Below the pieces are notes generated by a model. It was given only the letters and a program-made list of their open reading frames with translations. It had not been told where the DNA came from and ran no database searches. Below, one piece after another: positions 1 through 9,507 of a DNA stretch of 64,000 bases. This stretch comes from Mycolicibacter longobardus. GTDB taxonomy: Bacteria; Actinomycetota; Actinomycetes; Mycobacteriales; Mycobacteriaceae. The position numbers were made by a program, and so were the translations under genes. Numbering within the stretch: the first letter of the stretch is position 1; each line of letters opens with the position of its first letter. Location: the NCBI RefSeq assembly GCF_002102265.1, contig NZ_LQPG01000017.1:62001-126000 (forward strand), written 5' to 3'.

Positions 1-557
1 GCGTAGTCGCATGCGGCATTGCACTCGATGTGCTGCAGCGTGATTGAGCCGTCCGCGGTGGTCTGGTCGTTGTTGACGCCCAGGTGCTCCTTGAGCTCGT
101 CATAGATGGCGTCACCGCCCATCACCGCGCACAGCGTGTTGGTGCAGACCCCGACCAGGTATTTGCCGGTGGGGTCACGCCGGTACATCGAGTAGAACGA
201 CGCGACCCCGGCGACATCGGCGGCGGTCAGGCCGAGCAGTTCCGCGACGAACGACAGGCCGGCCGGGGTGACGTAGGTGTCCTCTGATTGCACCAGGTGC
301 AGCAGTGGCAGGATCGCCGAGCGCGGCTGCGGGTAGCGGCCGATGATCTCCTTGGCGTCGGCCTCCAGCCGGGCGCGCACGTCGGGGGAGTAGCGGCGTG
401 GCGCGTCAGGGTGGTTGAACTGGTTGGGTTCTTCGGGCTGGCGGCCCAGCTGCAGGAAGACCCGCTTGCCGTCGGTCCCGGCGGTCGGCGGCATCAACCG
501 GCCGCGGCCGGTCTTGTTGACGCCGGTCCGATCGACCTCGCCGCCTGCCGCGCTCAC
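1..557 (-). CDS. nuoE: NADH-quinone oxidoreductase subunit E (3' truncated by window edge)
   Basis: This is the 24-kDa thioredoxin-like [2Fe-2S] subunit of the complex I NADH-oxidising arm. Translating the minus strand from GTG at 557 gives about 185 residues. They include the binuclear cluster ligands as C-x4-C (GVCTNTLC) and C-x3-C (ECNAAC) near the window edge. The GTG start overlaps the nuoD TGA (GTGA), the usual translational coupling. The last residues lie outside the window. Subunit order and sequence both fit NuoE. Confidence 0.95.
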   Translation of the reverse strand, partial: MSAAGGEVDRTGVNKTGRGRLMPPTAGTDGKRVFLQLGRQPEEPNQFNHPDAPRRYSPDVRARLEADAKEIIGRYPQPRSAILPLLHLVQSEDTYVTPAGLSFVAELLGLTAADVAGVASFYSMYRRDPTGKYLVGVCTNTLCAVMGGDAIYDELKEHLGVNNDQTTADGSITLQHIECNAACDY

Positions 558-1867
558 CGGTCCACCCCACCCATGACCGGGTCGATGCTGGCGACCGCGC
601 CGATCACGTCGGCGATCAGCGCGCCCTCGCTCATGGCGGCGACGGCCTGCAGGTTGGTGAACGAGGGATCCCGGTAGTGCACCCGGTAAGGCCGGGTGCC
701 CCCGTCGCTGACCATGTGCACCCCGAGTTCGCCGCGGGGCGACTCGACCGAGACGAACACCTGACCCGGCGGCACCCACAGATCCTCGGTGACCCGCTTG
801 AAGTGGTGGATCAAACCCTCCATCGAGTGGCCCATGATCCAGGCGATGTGCTCCTTGGAGTTGCCCTGCCCGTCGGGGCCGACCTTCAGATCGCCCGGCC
901 AGGCGATCTTGCGGTCTTCGACCATGACGGGATCGCCGTGCAACCTGGCCAATCTCTCTGTACATTGCTCGACGATTTTCAGGGACTCCTTGATCTCCGC
1001 GATGCGGATCAGGTAGCGGCCGTAGGCGTCACAACCGTCATCGGTGATCACATCGAATTCGTAGTCCTGATAGCCGCAATAGGGCTCCACGCGGCGCACG
1101 TCATAGGGCAGACCCGTCGACCGCAGGACCGGCCCGGTGATGCCCAGCGCCATGCACCCGGTCAGGTCCAGGTATCCCACGCCCTTGGTGCGGGCCTTCC
1201 AGATGTAGTTCTCGGTGAGCAGGTCCTCGATGTCCTTGAGCCGCTCAGGCATCAGCTTGAGGAAGTCACGGATCTGGGGGATCACCTCGTCGGGCAGGTC
1301 CACCGACACCCCGCCGGGCCGGATGTACTGATGGTTCATCCGCAGGCCGGTGATCGCTTCGAAGATGTCGAGCACCAGCTCGCGTTCCCGGAAACCGAAC
1401 AGCATCACCGAGAGCGCCCCGAGTTCCATGCCACCGGTCGCGAGCGCGACCAGGTGCGAGGAGATGCGGTTGAGCTCCATCATCAGCACCCGGATGGTGC
1501 TGGCGCGCTTCGGGATATCGTCGGTGATGCCGAGCAGCTTCTCCACCCCGAGGCAGTAGGCGACCTCGTTGAAGAACGGTGACAGGTAGTCCATCCGCGT
1601 CACGAACGTGACGCCCTGGGTCCAGTAACGGCTTTCCAGGTTCTTTTCGATGCCGGTGTGCAGATAGCCTATGCCGCAACGGGCTTCGGTCACCGTTTCG
1701 CCGTCGAGTTCGAGAATCAGGCGCAGCACGCCGTGCGTCGACGGGTGCTGGGGACCCATGTTGACGACGATGCGTTCACCGGGATCGGCGGCCTTGGCCG
1801 CCTCGACCACCTGGTCCCATTCCTGCCCGCCGACGTTCAGGACCTTGCGGGGCGTGTCGGTGCTCAT
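554..1867 (-). CDS. nuoD: NADH-quinone oxidoreductase subunit D
   Basis: This is the 49-kDa subunit of complex I and contributes to the quinone-binding cavity next to cluster N2. The 437-residue protein carries the diagnostic [10 protein letters not shown] block near residue 37 and is of normal family length. The ATG at 1867 follows the nuoC TAG with no gap, and the 3' end overlaps nuoE by 4 bp, so it is the fourth gene of a nuoA-B-C-D-E operon on the minus strand. Nothing looks damaged. Confidence 0.97.
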   Translation of the reverse strand: MSTDTPRKVLNVGGQEWDQVVEAAKAADPGERIVVNMGPQHPSTHGVLRLILELDGETVTEARCGIGYLHTGIEKNLESRYWTQGVTFVTRMDYLSPFFNEVAYCLGVEKLLGITDDIPKRASTIRVLMMELNRISSHLVALATGGMELGALSVMLFGFRERELVLDIFEAITGLRMNHQYIRPGGVSVDLPDEVIPQIRDFLKLMPERLKDIEDLLTENYIWKARTKGVGYLDLTGCMALGITGPVLRSTGLPYDVRRVEPYCGYQDYEFDVITDDGCDAYGRYLIRIAEIKESLKIVEQCTERLARLHGDPVMVEDRKIAWPGDLKVGPDGQGNSKEHIAWIMGHSMEGLIHHFKRVTEDLWVPPGQVFVSVESPRGELGVHMVSDGGTRPYRVHYRDPSFTNLQAVAAMSEGALIADVIGAVASIDPVMGGVDR

Positions 1868-2563
1868 CTACTTGTAGGCCCTCCGCTGGTCTGGCGGCGG
1901 TATCTGCGCGCCCTTGTACTCGACGGGGATGCCGCCCAACGGATAGTCCTTGCGTTGGGGATGGCCGTGCCAGTCGTCGGGCATCTCGATCCGGGTCAGC
2001 GAGGGGTGGCCGTCGAAGATGATCCCGAAGAAGTCGTAGGTCTCACGCTCATGCCAGTCGGTGGTGGGGTAGATGTCGAACAGCGACGGAATGTGTGGAT
2101 CTGCGTCGGGGGCAGCGACTTCGAGGCGCACGCGGCGGTTGTGGGTGATGGACCGCAGCGGGTAGACCGCGTGCAGTTCGCGGTCGGCGTCACCGGGGTA
2201 GTGCACGCCGGAGACCCCGAGGCTCAGTTCGAAGCGCAGCGCCGGCTCGTCGCGCAGCACCCTCGCCACCGCCGGTAGGTGCGCCCGATGCACGTACAGG
2301 GTCAGCTCGCCGCGGTACACCACCACTTTCTCTATGGCATCGGCGTATTCGATGCCGTTGCGCTGCAGCGCCTCGGTGAGGGTGTCGACGAGTTCGTCAA
2401 AATATCCGCCGTAGGGCCGTGGAGTTTCCCCGGGTAGTGCGACCTCGGTCACCAGGTGCCCGTACCCGGAGGTGTCACCGCTACCCGCCGCACCGAACAG
2501 GCCGTGGCGGACCTTGATCACATCCCCGGCGTCGCCCCGGTCCGGCTCGTTCACCTCGCTCAC
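1868..2563 (-). CDS. nuoC: NADH-quinone oxidoreductase subunit C
   Basis: This is the 30-kDa peripheral-arm subunit, which binds NuoD and NuoB. The 231-residue protein contains the family signature around [14 protein letters not shown] and a C-terminal [11 protein letters not shown] segment. The GTG start at 2563 overlaps the nuoB TGA (GTGA). NuoC and NuoD are separate genes here rather than the NuoCD fusion of enterics. The acidic N-terminal extension of about 30 residues is as I recall it in mycobacterial NuoC. Confidence 0.96.
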   Translation of the reverse strand: MSEVNEPDRGDAGDVIKVRHGLFGAAGSGDTSGYGHLVTEVALPGETPRPYGGYFDELVDTLTEALQRNGIEYADAIEKVVVYRGELTLYVHRAHLPAVARVLRDEPALRFELSLGVSGVHYPGDADRELHAVYPLRSITHNRRVRLEVAAPDADPHIPSLFDIYPTTDWHERETYDFFGIIFDGHPSLTRIEMPDDWHGHPQRKDYPLGGIPVEYKGAQIPPPDQRRAYK

Positions 2564-3114
2564 CGCAGCAACCCCCTCATCTGCCAGGTGGACGGGGCCG
2601 ACAAGGCCGCTTCTTCGGTCGCGGTGATCACCTGCTCCCGGTTAGCACCCAGTGGCATGGTGCGAATCTTCTCGTGCAGCTTGAGGATTGCGTACATCAA
2701 CATCTCCGGCCGGGGCGGGCAGCCAGGCAGGTAGATGTCGACCGGGACGACATGGTCCACGCCCTGCACGATCGCGTAGTTGTTGAACATCCCGCCCGAC
2801 GACGCGCACACGCCCATCGACAGCACCCACTTGGGCTCCACCATCTGGTCGTAAATCTGCCGCAGCACCGGTGCCATCTTCTGGCTGACCCGGCCGGCCA
2901 CGATCATCAGGTCGGCCTGGCGCGGCGAGGCCCGGAACACCTCCATGCCGAACCGGGAGATGTCGTAGTCGGGCGCCATCGACGACATCATCTCGATCGC
3001 GCAACAGGCCAGCCCGAAGGTCGCCGGCCACAGCGATCCCTTGCGGAAATACCCGGCCAGGTCCTCCACCGTGGACAGCAGGAAACCGCTCGGGAGCTGT
3101 TCTTCTAATCCCAT
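2560..3114 (-). CDS. nuoB: NADH-quinone oxidoreductase subunit B
   Basis: This subunit carries the terminal [4Fe-4S] cluster N2, which passes electrons to quinone. The 184-residue protein shows the ligand cysteines: the tandem pair in [10 protein letters not shown], one in GVCASSGG and one in LPGCPPRPE. The ATG at 3114 lies 18 bp after the nuoA stop codon. It is conserved and intact. Confidence 0.97.
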   Translation of the reverse strand: MGLEEQLPSGFLLSTVEDLAGYFRKGSLWPATFGLACCAIEMMSSMAPDYDISRFGMEVFRASPRQADLMIVAGRVSQKMAPVLRQIYDQMVEPKWVLSMGVCASSGGMFNNYAIVQGVDHVVPVDIYLPGCPPRPEMLMYAILKLHEKIRTMPLGANREQVITATEEAALSAPSTWQMRGLLR

Positions 3115-3132
3115 AAGCCCGCCTACTCCAAA

Positions 3133-3510
3133 TCAATCCCAGTTCAGGCCGCCGCGCCGCCAGACATAGGCGTAGGCGACGAAGACGACGAGTGCGAACA
3201 GCACCATTTCGATGACGGCGAACACCCCGAGCCCGTCGAAGGCGACAGCCCAGGGGTAGAGAAAAACGATCTCGATGTCGAAGACAATGAACAGCATCGC
3301 GGTCAGGTAGTACTTCACCGGGAACCGCTGCCCGGGCGCGGCATGTGGCCCGCTCACCGGCTGGTCGGTGGGTTCGATGCCGCATTCGTACGGTTCCAGT
3401 TTCGACCGGTTGTAGCGCGACGGGCCGACCAGCGCGGTGATGACCACGGAAAATCCGGCAAAACCGGCGGCAAGCGCGGCGAGTACCAGGATCGGGAGAT
3501 ACAGGTTCAT
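3133..3510 (-). CDS. nuoA: NADH-quinone oxidoreductase subunit A
   Basis: This is a small membrane subunit of the complex I proton-pumping arm. I place the start at ATG 3510 (MNLYLPIL...), giving 125 residues and three transmembrane helices. The reading frame stays open upstream to 3609, but those 33 codons are hydrophilic and unlike the family. The loop motif YECGIEPTDQP is characteristic. A purine-rich GGAAGGGAA lies upstream of the ATG at rather long spacing. It is the first gene of the nuo operon, so the promoter should lie in the 160 bp up to 3671. Confidence 0.95.
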   Translation of the reverse strand: MNLYLPILVLAALAAGFAGFSVVITALVGPSRYNRSKLEPYECGIEPTDQPVSGPHAAPGQRFPVKYYLTAMLFIVFDIEIVFLYPWAVAFDGLGVFAVIEMVLFALVVFVAYAYVWRRGGLNWD

Positions 3511-3671
3511 GCTCAGTGACGTAGTTCCCTTCCGGGCGCCGATGTGAGTTCCAGCACAGCCTAACGTGCGGTCACCAGGCGGTTGCGAAGAATCCCAAAT
3601 TGCCGTCAACTGTGACAGGCATCACCTGTAGCGGTCAACGGCGACAGGGGAATTCGTGTTCTGAGGCTTAC

Positions 3672-4076
3672 CTAACTCGGCGCAGGGGTGCGCAGTAGCC
3701 CCAGGACTGTGCGGCTCAATTCCATCGGGTCCACCGGGTGTGCCACCGCCGCGTCGGCGTGTGACCACCTCGCCAGCCAGACGTCGTCGGCGCGGCCGGT
3801 GAGCACCACGATGGGCGGGCACGGCGTGATCTCGTCCTTGAGTTGTTTGCAGATGCCCATGCCCCCGGCCGGAACCGCTTCCCCGTCCAGGACGGCGAGG
3901 TCGATTCCGCCGGCATCCATCTGCCGGATCACCACCGGCTCCGTCGCGACCTCGACATAGCTGAGCTCCGGCAGGTCTGGGTGAAGGTGCTTGCCCAACG
4001 CGGTCACAACCCGTGCACGGGTCGCGGCGTCGTCACTGTAGACAAGGATTCGCAGCGTGGCATTGGAGTCGGACAC
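3672..4076 (-). CDS. Orphan receiver-domain protein (Rv3143-like)
   Basis: This is a single CheY-type receiver domain of 134 residues with no output domain. Visible features are the acidic pair D15-D16, the probable phospho-acceptor D64 in IDLAVLD, and the switch Thr in VVLTG. The conserved lysine of beta-5 (normally K-P) is replaced by His in VAHPVDP, so phosphorylation chemistry may be altered. It starts with GTG at 4076. It sits 161 bp upstream of nuoA on the same strand, as Rv3143 does near nuoA in M. tuberculosis (from memory). A partner kinase is not evident nearby. Confidence 0.85.
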   Translation of the reverse strand: MSDSNATLRILVYSDDAATRARVVTALGKHLHPDLPELSYVEVATEPVVIRQMDAGGIDLAVLDGEAVPAGGMGICKQLKDEITPCPPIVVLTGRADDVWLARWSHADAAVAHPVDPMELSRTVLGLLRTPAPS

Positions 4077-4163
4077 GGTGCCGATGCTACTGCCCGGGCC
4101 ACGCCGATACGGCGGGTTTGGCGCAGGCCCGTCGAAGTGATTGTCGCGCAGCGACTCTAGCGA

Positions 4164-4514
4164 CTATTGGGCGTATCCCGGGTGATCGATCGCCAGTCGG
4201 TGCTCTACCAGGGTGTACAAGCAGGCGGTGAGCGCCTCGGCCCGATCGTCGAGATCGCCGGCCCGGATCGCGGCCGCCAGTGTTTGTTCGTCGGCGAAAC
4301 CCAGTTCGGCCAGCGCCTGCGTGGTGACACCGGCGGAGGTATCACGCAGCTCGCGTTCGACGATGCGCAACGCGTTGGCGGCCACCCGAGCGTGGAATCG
4401 GACTTGCCCGTCGGTGGCGGTCTGTGCGTCTCGGTTGACGAACGCCGTGTCGAGGAATTCGGTGACCGCGGCGACGAGTTCGGCGGCGGTGGGCCGGCGG
4501 CCCCCGGCGGTCAC
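4164..4514 (-). CDS. DUF6285 protein, putative LvaB-like partner of the upstream kinase
   Basis: This is a small helical protein of 116 residues. It starts at GTG 4514, overlapping the phosphotransferase TGA as GTGA; the frame is open further upstream but only as a shadow. The sequence (RPTAAELVAAV..FL near the N-terminus, then a helix ending TLVEHRLAIDHPGY) matches the DUF6285 pattern. Members of this family sit beside APH-like kinases. In the Pseudomonas levulinate pathway a comparable small protein (LvaB) is needed by the kinase LvaA. The role here is inferred from that arrangement. It is the last gene of the operon. Confidence 0.75.
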   Translation of the reverse strand: MTAGGRRPTAAELVAAVTEFLDTAFVNRDAQTATDGQVRFHARVAANALRIVERELRDTSAGVTTQALAELGFADEQTLAAAIRAGDLDDRAEALTACLYTLVEHRLAIDHPGYAQ

Positions 4515-5512
4515 GGCCGGACCCCGTCGAGCAGTCGCAGCAGGTCCCATTCGTTTTCGGAGACCCGCCGGCCGATGGTGGCCAGCTCCACCGAGCGGGT
4601 TTGGCCGCTCAGGTGCCGCTGCGCCTGGTAGCGGCAGATGATTCCCCAGCGCAGTGTGCTCAGCAGCAGCCACCAGTCGAACCGGTCCGGGTCGACGTGC
4701 CCGCCACCGGCCCGTTCGTACGCGTCCAGCAAGGCGTCGATGCCGCCCAGTCCGCCGGCGGCGCGATCGACCGGCGCACCGAACCGCCAAGCCCGCACAC
4801 AGAACCAGGCGAGGTCCTCGCAGGCGTCACCGAGATGCACCAGTTCCCAGTCCAGCACCGCCGCCAGGTCACCGCCGTCGGACACCATCAGGTTGCCCAT
4901 CCGGAAATCGCCGTGCACCAGCCGGGCCGGTGCGGGCGGTGGCCGGTCGGCGGCCAGCCGCCGTAGCGCCCATTCGAAGGGGGCCGTGGTGTTGGGCAGC
5001 GTGTCCAGCTGGTTGCGGCAGGCGCTGAGCTGGTCCTCGGCGCTCAGCGCGATACCGTCGGGGTCGGCGCGGTGGATGGCGGCCAACGCCTGCGCGCACT
5101 GGTGCAGCAGGTGTGCGCGTCCGGCTTGTCCATCGGCTCGGTCGAGCCGGCGCTCGATCCGGCGAACCACCGTCTCGCCCGCGACCTCATCGCAGATCAG
5201 GTACGGATTTCCCAGTGCCGCAGGAGAATTATCGGCAACCAGCACGGCCGGTACCGGAGCGCCGGCGTTCGCCGCGGCGCGCTGTGCGTGCGCTTCCAGC
5301 TCCATGGTGGCGTTGAGCTCCTCGACCGGGCCGGTGCGCAGGATCAGCGACCTGCGCTGGTCCGTCCCGAGGCCCTTCTCCAAGACGGCGTCGAAAGCCC
5401 AGGTGGTCCGGCTGGCGCCACCGGTCAGGGCGCGCAGGCCTTCGACTGCGACCGGACCCAAAACCGGTGCCAGCACTTGCGAAAGCCGGTCCGCCAACTG
5501 GTCGACGGTCAT
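4511..5512 (-). CDS. APH/ChoK-type phosphotransferase (LvaA/ACAD10-kinase-like)
   Basis: This 333-residue protein has a protein-kinase-like fold. Visible features are the Gly-rich ALTGGASR loop near residue 30, the catalytic-loop segment LVHGDFRMGNLMV (His-Gly-Asp..Asn) and the metal-binding VLDWELVHLGDACEDLAW. It resembles the kinase of the ACAD10/ACAD11 type, which phosphorylates the hydroxyl of hydroxyacyl-CoAs, rather than an antibiotic kinase. The ATG at 5512 overlaps the acyl-CoA dehydrogenase stop (ATGA) and the 3' end overlaps the DUF6285 gene, so the three proteins should be made together. Substrate is unknown. Confidence 0.85.
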   Translation of the reverse strand: MTVDQLADRLSQVLAPVLGPVAVEGLRALTGGASRTTWAFDAVLEKGLGTDQRRSLILRTGPVEELNATMELEAHAQRAAANAGAPVPAVLVADNSPAALGNPYLICDEVAGETVVRRIERRLDRADGQAGRAHLLHQCAQALAAIHRADPDGIALSAEDQLSACRNQLDTLPNTTAPFEWALRRLAADRPPPAPARLVHGDFRMGNLMVSDGGDLAAVLDWELVHLGDACEDLAWFCVRAWRFGAPVDRAAGGLGGIDALLDAYERAGGGHVDPDRFDWWLLLSTLRWGIICRYQAQRHLSGQTRSVELATIGRRVSENEWDLLRLLDGVRP

Positions 5513-6750
5513 CGGCGGCGGTCGAACCCGAACAGTCGCTGGGCGACCCGGCGGATCTGGATCTCCTCGGCGCCCTCGGTGATTCGGTAGCGGCGATGGT
5601 GCCGGTAGATGTGCTCGAACTGCTCGTGGCGGGTGTAGCCCAGCCCGCCGTACACCTGGATGGCCCGGTCGGCGGCCTCGCACACCAGCCGGTTGGCGCG
5701 GTAGTTGGCCATCGACACCTTGTCGGAGACCTCTAAGTGGTGGTCGCGGTCCAGATGCCAAGCGGCGTAATTCACCAGCAGTCGCACCATCTGGGCCTCG
5801 GTGGCCAGCTCGGCCAGCGGCCACTGCACCGCTTGGTTGACCGACAGCGGCTTGCCGAACACGATGCGCTTCCGGGCGTATTCGGCGGCGCGGTCGATGC
5901 AGTACTGTGCGGCACCCAGGCTGGAGGCGGCCTGGCGGATCCGGTTCTCGTGCAAGAACGTCTGCGCTACGTCCAGGCCGCCGTCCACCTCACCGAGCAC
6001 CGCATCGGCGGGCACCCGCACATCGCGCAGTTCGACCTCGCCGTGGTCGGTGGGCATGTTGAACGTCCACCAGTAGAACGGGACGGTGAAGCCCGGTGTG
6101 TCGGTGGGCACCAGGAACGCGGTGATGCCGCGCGCTGACCCGTCCTCGCCGGACGTGCGCGCGAACACCAGGTCGTGGGTGGCCCTGTGCACTCCGGTGT
6201 TGAATCGCTTGGCGCCGTTGATCACCCAGGTGTCACCGTCGAGTTCGGCGCGGGTCTCCATCCAGGTCGCATCCGAACCGTGGTCCGGCTCGGTCAGGCC
6301 GAAGGCCATCGACCGCTCGCCGGTGATCATGGCTTGCGAGAACTCGCGGCGCTGCTCGTCGGTGCCGAACCGCTCCATCATGATCACCTGCGGGAAGTTC
6401 CCGACGATCGACGACTCGTCCTGCAGATCGTTGTGCAAGCCGAGCCCCTTGTGCGCCAAGTGCTCCCGGATCACCGCCATGTCGACGTTGGTTCCGTCCC
6501 GGCCGCCCAGTGACGACGGCAGCCCGTAGCGCAGCCAGCCCGCGGCATCGGCCCGGCGGCGCATCTCGCCGAGCAGTTCCTCCCACTCGCGGCGGGGGAT
6601 GCCGCCCTGCTCGACATCGGTGCGGGCGAACTCTCGCCGGTGGTCGAAGTACTGCATGTTGTCGGCCTGCAGCGGGGCGATCTCGCGCTCGATGAAGTCG
6701 TCCATCTCGGCGAGCAGCCCGGGAAGGTGTTCGGGCAGTGTGAAGTCCAT
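5509..6750 (-). CDS. Acyl-CoA dehydrogenase (FadE/LvaC-like)
   Basis: This FAD-dependent acyl-CoA dehydrogenase of 413 residues is complete. It shows the FAD/substrate motif MAFGLTEPDHGSD, a WVINGAKRF strand and the C-terminal catalytic-base region ITEGAEEIQIRR. Length is normal for the family. It lies between a TetR gene and a phosphotransferase with 4-bp overlap to the latter. By analogy with LvaC, it could convert a phosphorylated acyl-CoA to the enoyl-CoA instead of doing ordinary beta-oxidation. A plain branched- or medium-chain acyl-CoA dehydrogenase is the alternative. Confidence 0.9.
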   Translation of the reverse strand: MDFTLPEHLPGLLAEMDDFIEREIAPLQADNMQYFDHRREFARTDVEQGGIPRREWEELLGEMRRRADAAGWLRYGLPSSLGGRDGTNVDMAVIREHLAHKGLGLHNDLQDESSIVGNFPQVIMMERFGTDEQRREFSQAMITGERSMAFGLTEPDHGSDATWMETRAELDGDTWVINGAKRFNTGVHRATHDLVFARTSGEDGSARGITAFLVPTDTPGFTVPFYWWTFNMPTDHGEVELRDVRVPADAVLGEVDGGLDVAQTFLHENRIRQAASSLGAAQYCIDRAAEYARKRIVFGKPLSVNQAVQWPLAELATEAQMVRLLVNYAAWHLDRDHHLEVSDKVSMANYRANRLVCEAADRAIQVYGGLGYTRHEQFEHIYRHHRRYRITEGAEEIQIRRVAQRLFGFDRRR

Positions 6751-6774
6751 GGTGATTCCTTCAGTTGTCGGTGC

Positions 6775-7389
6775 TCAACAGCCGTACAGGGTCTTTCTCC
6801 AGATCGTCGACAACGTCGTGATGGCGTCGCTGTCGCTGATTCGCCAGCCCGGCCCTGAGGGGCCGACGAAGACGACGGTGAAGTTCTCGAACAGCAACGC
6901 GATGGCTGCTGCGATGTGGTCGGGGTCGAGGTCCAGACCGTGGCCCTGCTGCTGGGCGCGCCGGACCGAAGCGGCCACGATCTCCATGCCGAACCGGCGG
7001 AATTCGTTCTGCAGCGCGGCGAATCGCGCACTGGTCGCGGCCAGCTGCGCAACCCCGATCATCACGCCGATGTTCTGCTTGAACATGCTCCAGTAGGCGC
7101 TGACCACCGAGGTGAAGAACTCGGTGTCCTGTGGGGAGTCCGGCAGCCGCATCTTCAGCCCCGACGGCTCCACCACGTCGGTCAGAAACGACTCCGCCAG
7201 CGCGGCCAGCAGATCCTCCTTGTCGCTGAAATACCGGTACAGCACGGCCGTGGACTTACCGGCCGTGGATGTGATGTCGGCCAGCGTGGTGCCGTGAAAA
7301 CCGCGTTCGGCAAACAGTTCCCGGGCGGCCTGCTCGATCGCCCCGCGGGTTTGGCGCCCTTTCGTGCTGAGCTCACGCTGGCTTGTCAT
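6775..7389 (-). CDS. TetR-family transcriptional regulator of the catabolic operon
   Basis: This 204-residue regulator has an N-terminal TetR helix-turn-helix (AARELFAERGFHGTTLADI, then GKSTAVLYRYF at residues ~36-46) and a ligand-binding C-terminal half. I chose ATG 7389 (MTSQRELSTKG); the open frame further upstream is a shadow of the lyase gene. It lies inside the operon, 7 bp after the lyase stop, so it is co-transcribed with its likely targets. The palindrome at 11804-11829 ahead of the first gene is the best candidate operator. The effector is probably an acyl-CoA of the pathway. Confidence 0.9.
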   Translation of the reverse strand: MTSQRELSTKGRQTRGAIEQAARELFAERGFHGTTLADITSTAGKSTAVLYRYFSDKEDLLAALAESFLTDVVEPSGLKMRLPDSPQDTEFFTSVVSAYWSMFKQNIGVMIGVAQLAATSARFAALQNEFRRFGMEIVAASVRRAQQQGHGLDLDPDHIAAAIALLFENFTVVFVGPSGPGWRISDSDAITTLSTIWRKTLYGC

Positions 7390-7396
7390 CGCCTGT

Positions 7397-8302
7397 TCAG
7401 GCCCGCTTCCGGTCCCCGGCGGCCAGCAGCGCGCTGGGCAGTCCGTGCCCGACGACCGAACTGGCCACCCCGGCCGCGGCGATCGCGGCATCCAGGTCGA
7501 TCCCGGTGTCGATGCCGCAGTCACCGAGCAGGTAGGCCAGGTCCTCGGTGGCGATATTGCCGGTGGCTCCAGGGGCGAACGGGCACCCGCCCAGGCCGCC
7601 GGCCGAGGCGTCGAGCCGGGTGATGCCCGCCTGAACCGCTGCGTAGGCGCAGGCCAGCCCCGCGCCGCGGGTGTTGTGGAAGTGCGCCCCCAGCGGGATG
7701 TCGCCGATGATCGGCTGTACCGCCGCGATCAGGTCGGTGACCCGCCGGGGCGTGGCGGTACCGATGGTGTCGGCGATGGCCAGCCGGTCGACCCCGAACG
7801 CTCTCGCCGACTCGGCGATCTCGGTGACGCGCTGTGGCGGTGTCGGCCCGTCGAAGGGGCAGTCCCACGAGGTGGCGATGATGATCTCGACCGACGCGCC
7901 GGCCTCATGGGCGATCCCGGCGATGTCGGAGATGGCGGAGACGGCCTCCGCGGTGACCCGGCCGACGTTGCGGGTACTGAACGTGTCCGAGGCACACACC
8001 ACGTACTCGATCGACTTCAGGCCGGCGGCCACCGCCCGGGCGGCGCCACCGGGGCTGGCGACCAGCGCGGAGAATTCGAGGTCGGGGTATCGCCACAGTT
8101 CGGCGGCGAGTTCGGCGGCGTCGGCCAGTGCCGGAACCTTGGTCGGTGAGACGAACGAGGTCACCTCGACCTCGCGCACTCCGGTGGCGGCGATCGCGGC
8201 CAACAGTTCGAGCTTGGCGCTCAACGGGATCGGCTGCTCGATCTGTAGTCCGTCGCGCAGCGCCACTTCGCGGATGGTGACCTGGGCGGGCAGTGTGCTC
8301 AC
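7397..8302 (-). CDS. Hydroxymethylglutaryl-CoA lyase-like enzyme
   Basis: This DRE-TIM metallolyase of 301 residues cleaves HMG-CoA, or a related 3-hydroxy-3-methylacyl-CoA, by retro-aldol reaction. Signatures are the metal/catalytic EVALRDGLQ (R16, D17), SFVSPTKVPALAD, the His pair in GAHFHNTRG, and the HMGL active-site loop GGCPFAPGATGNIATEDL with its catalytic cysteine. The GTG at 8302 overlaps the CoA-transferase stop (GTGA). An isopropylmalate-synthase function is unlikely because the regulatory domain is absent. Confidence 0.9.
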   Translation of the reverse strand: MSTLPAQVTIREVALRDGLQIEQPIPLSAKLELLAAIAATGVREVEVTSFVSPTKVPALADAAELAAELWRYPDLEFSALVASPGGAARAVAAGLKSIEYVVCASDTFSTRNVGRVTAEAVSAISDIAGIAHEAGASVEIIIATSWDCPFDGPTPPQRVTEIAESARAFGVDRLAIADTIGTATPRRVTDLIAAVQPIIGDIPLGAHFHNTRGAGLACAYAAVQAGITRLDASAGGLGGCPFAPGATGNIATEDLAYLLGDCGIDTGIDLDAAIAAAGVASSVVGHGLPSALLAAGDRKRA

Positions 8303-9507
8303 AGCACCCCCTCGGTGCGCAGGGCCGCCAACTCCGCGGCGGTCTTCTTCAGCAGGCCGGTGTAGACCTCGTCGTTGTGCTGGCCGGGCCGGGCCGAGCC
8401 GGCGTTGCGGATTCCGCCCGGCGTTTCGGAGAGCACCGGGATGATCCCGGGGCCCAGCACCGTGCGCTCGGCGCCTTCGTCCCAGTGCGCGGCGAGCATG
8501 CCGCGGGCCCGCAGCTGCGGGTCGTTGACCACCTCGGCGACGGTGTTGATCGGCCCGGCGATCACCCCGGCGTCGCTCAGCGTCGCGATGATGTCCTCGG
8601 GTGCTCGCTGCGCGGCCCACTTCCCGATGATGGTGTCCAGTTCGTCCTGGTTGCGGCCGCGCGCACCGTGATCGGCGAACCGCGGGTCGGTCGCCAGCTC
8701 CGGTTGGCCCATGGCCGCGCACAGCCGGGCGAACACGCTGTCCTGGTTGGCGGCGATCACCACCCAGCTGCCGTCGGCCGCCTGGTAGATGTTTGACGGG
8801 GCGATGCCTTCCAGGCGGGTGCCCGACGGCCCGCGCACCACACCTCCGACGTCGTAGTCGGGGATGGTGGATTCCTGGATGGCCAAGCAGGATTCGGTCA
8901 GGGCGACATCGACCACCTGGCCCTCGCCGGTGACCGTGCGCCGGTACAGGGCGGCGAGCGCGCCTTGCGCGGCGAACATCCCGGCCAGGCTGTCACCGAG
9001 GGACAGCGCCAGCCGCGGCGGTGGACCGCCCGCAAAGCCGTTCATGTGCCGCAGCCCGCTGGCCGCCTCGGCGACCGAGGCGTAGCCGGCCTTGTGCGCG
9101 TCCGGTCCGGTCTGTCCGTACCCGGAGACCCGCACCAGGATGATGCCTTTGTTGCGTTGCCGCAGCGCATCGAATCCCAGTCCCCAGCGCTCCAGGGTGC
9201 CGGGCCGGAAGTTCTCCACGACGATGTCGGTTTGCTCGATGAGTTCCAGGAACAGTTCCCGGCCCCGCTCGGCGCGCAGGTCCAGGGTGACGGCCTTCTT
9301 GTTGCGGGCGTGCACGGTCCAGAAGAAGTGGTGCCCGTCGACTTCGGCCTGCCCCCAGGTGCGCAACGGGTCGGGTTTGCCGGGCAGCTCGACTTTGATG
9401 ACCTCGGCGCCCATGTCGCCGAGCAGTCGCCCGGCGAACGGCCCGGAGATCAGCGTGCCGAGCTCAAGGACACGGATGCCGTCGAGCGCGCCCGTGGGTG
9501 TGGTCAT
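8299..9507 (-). CDS. CaiB/BaiF family (type III) CoA-transferase
   Basis: This 402-residue family III CoA-transferase probably activates a carboxylic acid of the pathway by moving CoA from another thioester. It contains the N-terminal GIRVLELGTLISGPFAGRLL segment, GAEVIKVE, NKKAVTLDLR and VENFRPGTLERWG, all typical of the fold, plus GYGQTGP. I chose ATG 9507; the upstream-extended frame is not family-like. Its start overlaps the hydrolase stop by 4 bp. Both substrate and donor are unknown. Confidence 0.92.
   Translation of the reverse strand: MTTPTGALDGIRVLELGTLISGPFAGRLLGDMGAEVIKVELPGKPDPLRTWGQAEVDGHHFFWTVHARNKKAVTLDLRAERGRELFLELIEQTDIVVENFRPGTLERWGLGFDALRQRNKGIILVRVSGYGQTGPDAHKAGYASVAEAASGLRHMNGFAGGPPPRLALSLGDSLAGMFAAQGALAALYRRTVTGEGQVVDVALTESCLAIQESTIPDYDVGGVVRGPSGTRLEGIAPSNIYQAADGSWVVIAANQDSVFARLCAAMGQPELATDPRFADHGARGRNQDELDTIIGKWAAQRAPEDIIATLSDAGVIAGPINTVAEVVNDPQLRARGMLAAHWDEGAERTVLGPGIIPVLSETPGGIRNAGSARPGQHNDEVYTGLLKKTAAELAALRTEGVL

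Noticed and set aside
677..1582. Long open frame on the plus strand opposite nuoD
   Set aside because: It is an antisense shadow of nuoD with unnatural His/Asp/Arg-rich composition; such shadows accompany almost every gene here because of the high GC at codon position 3.
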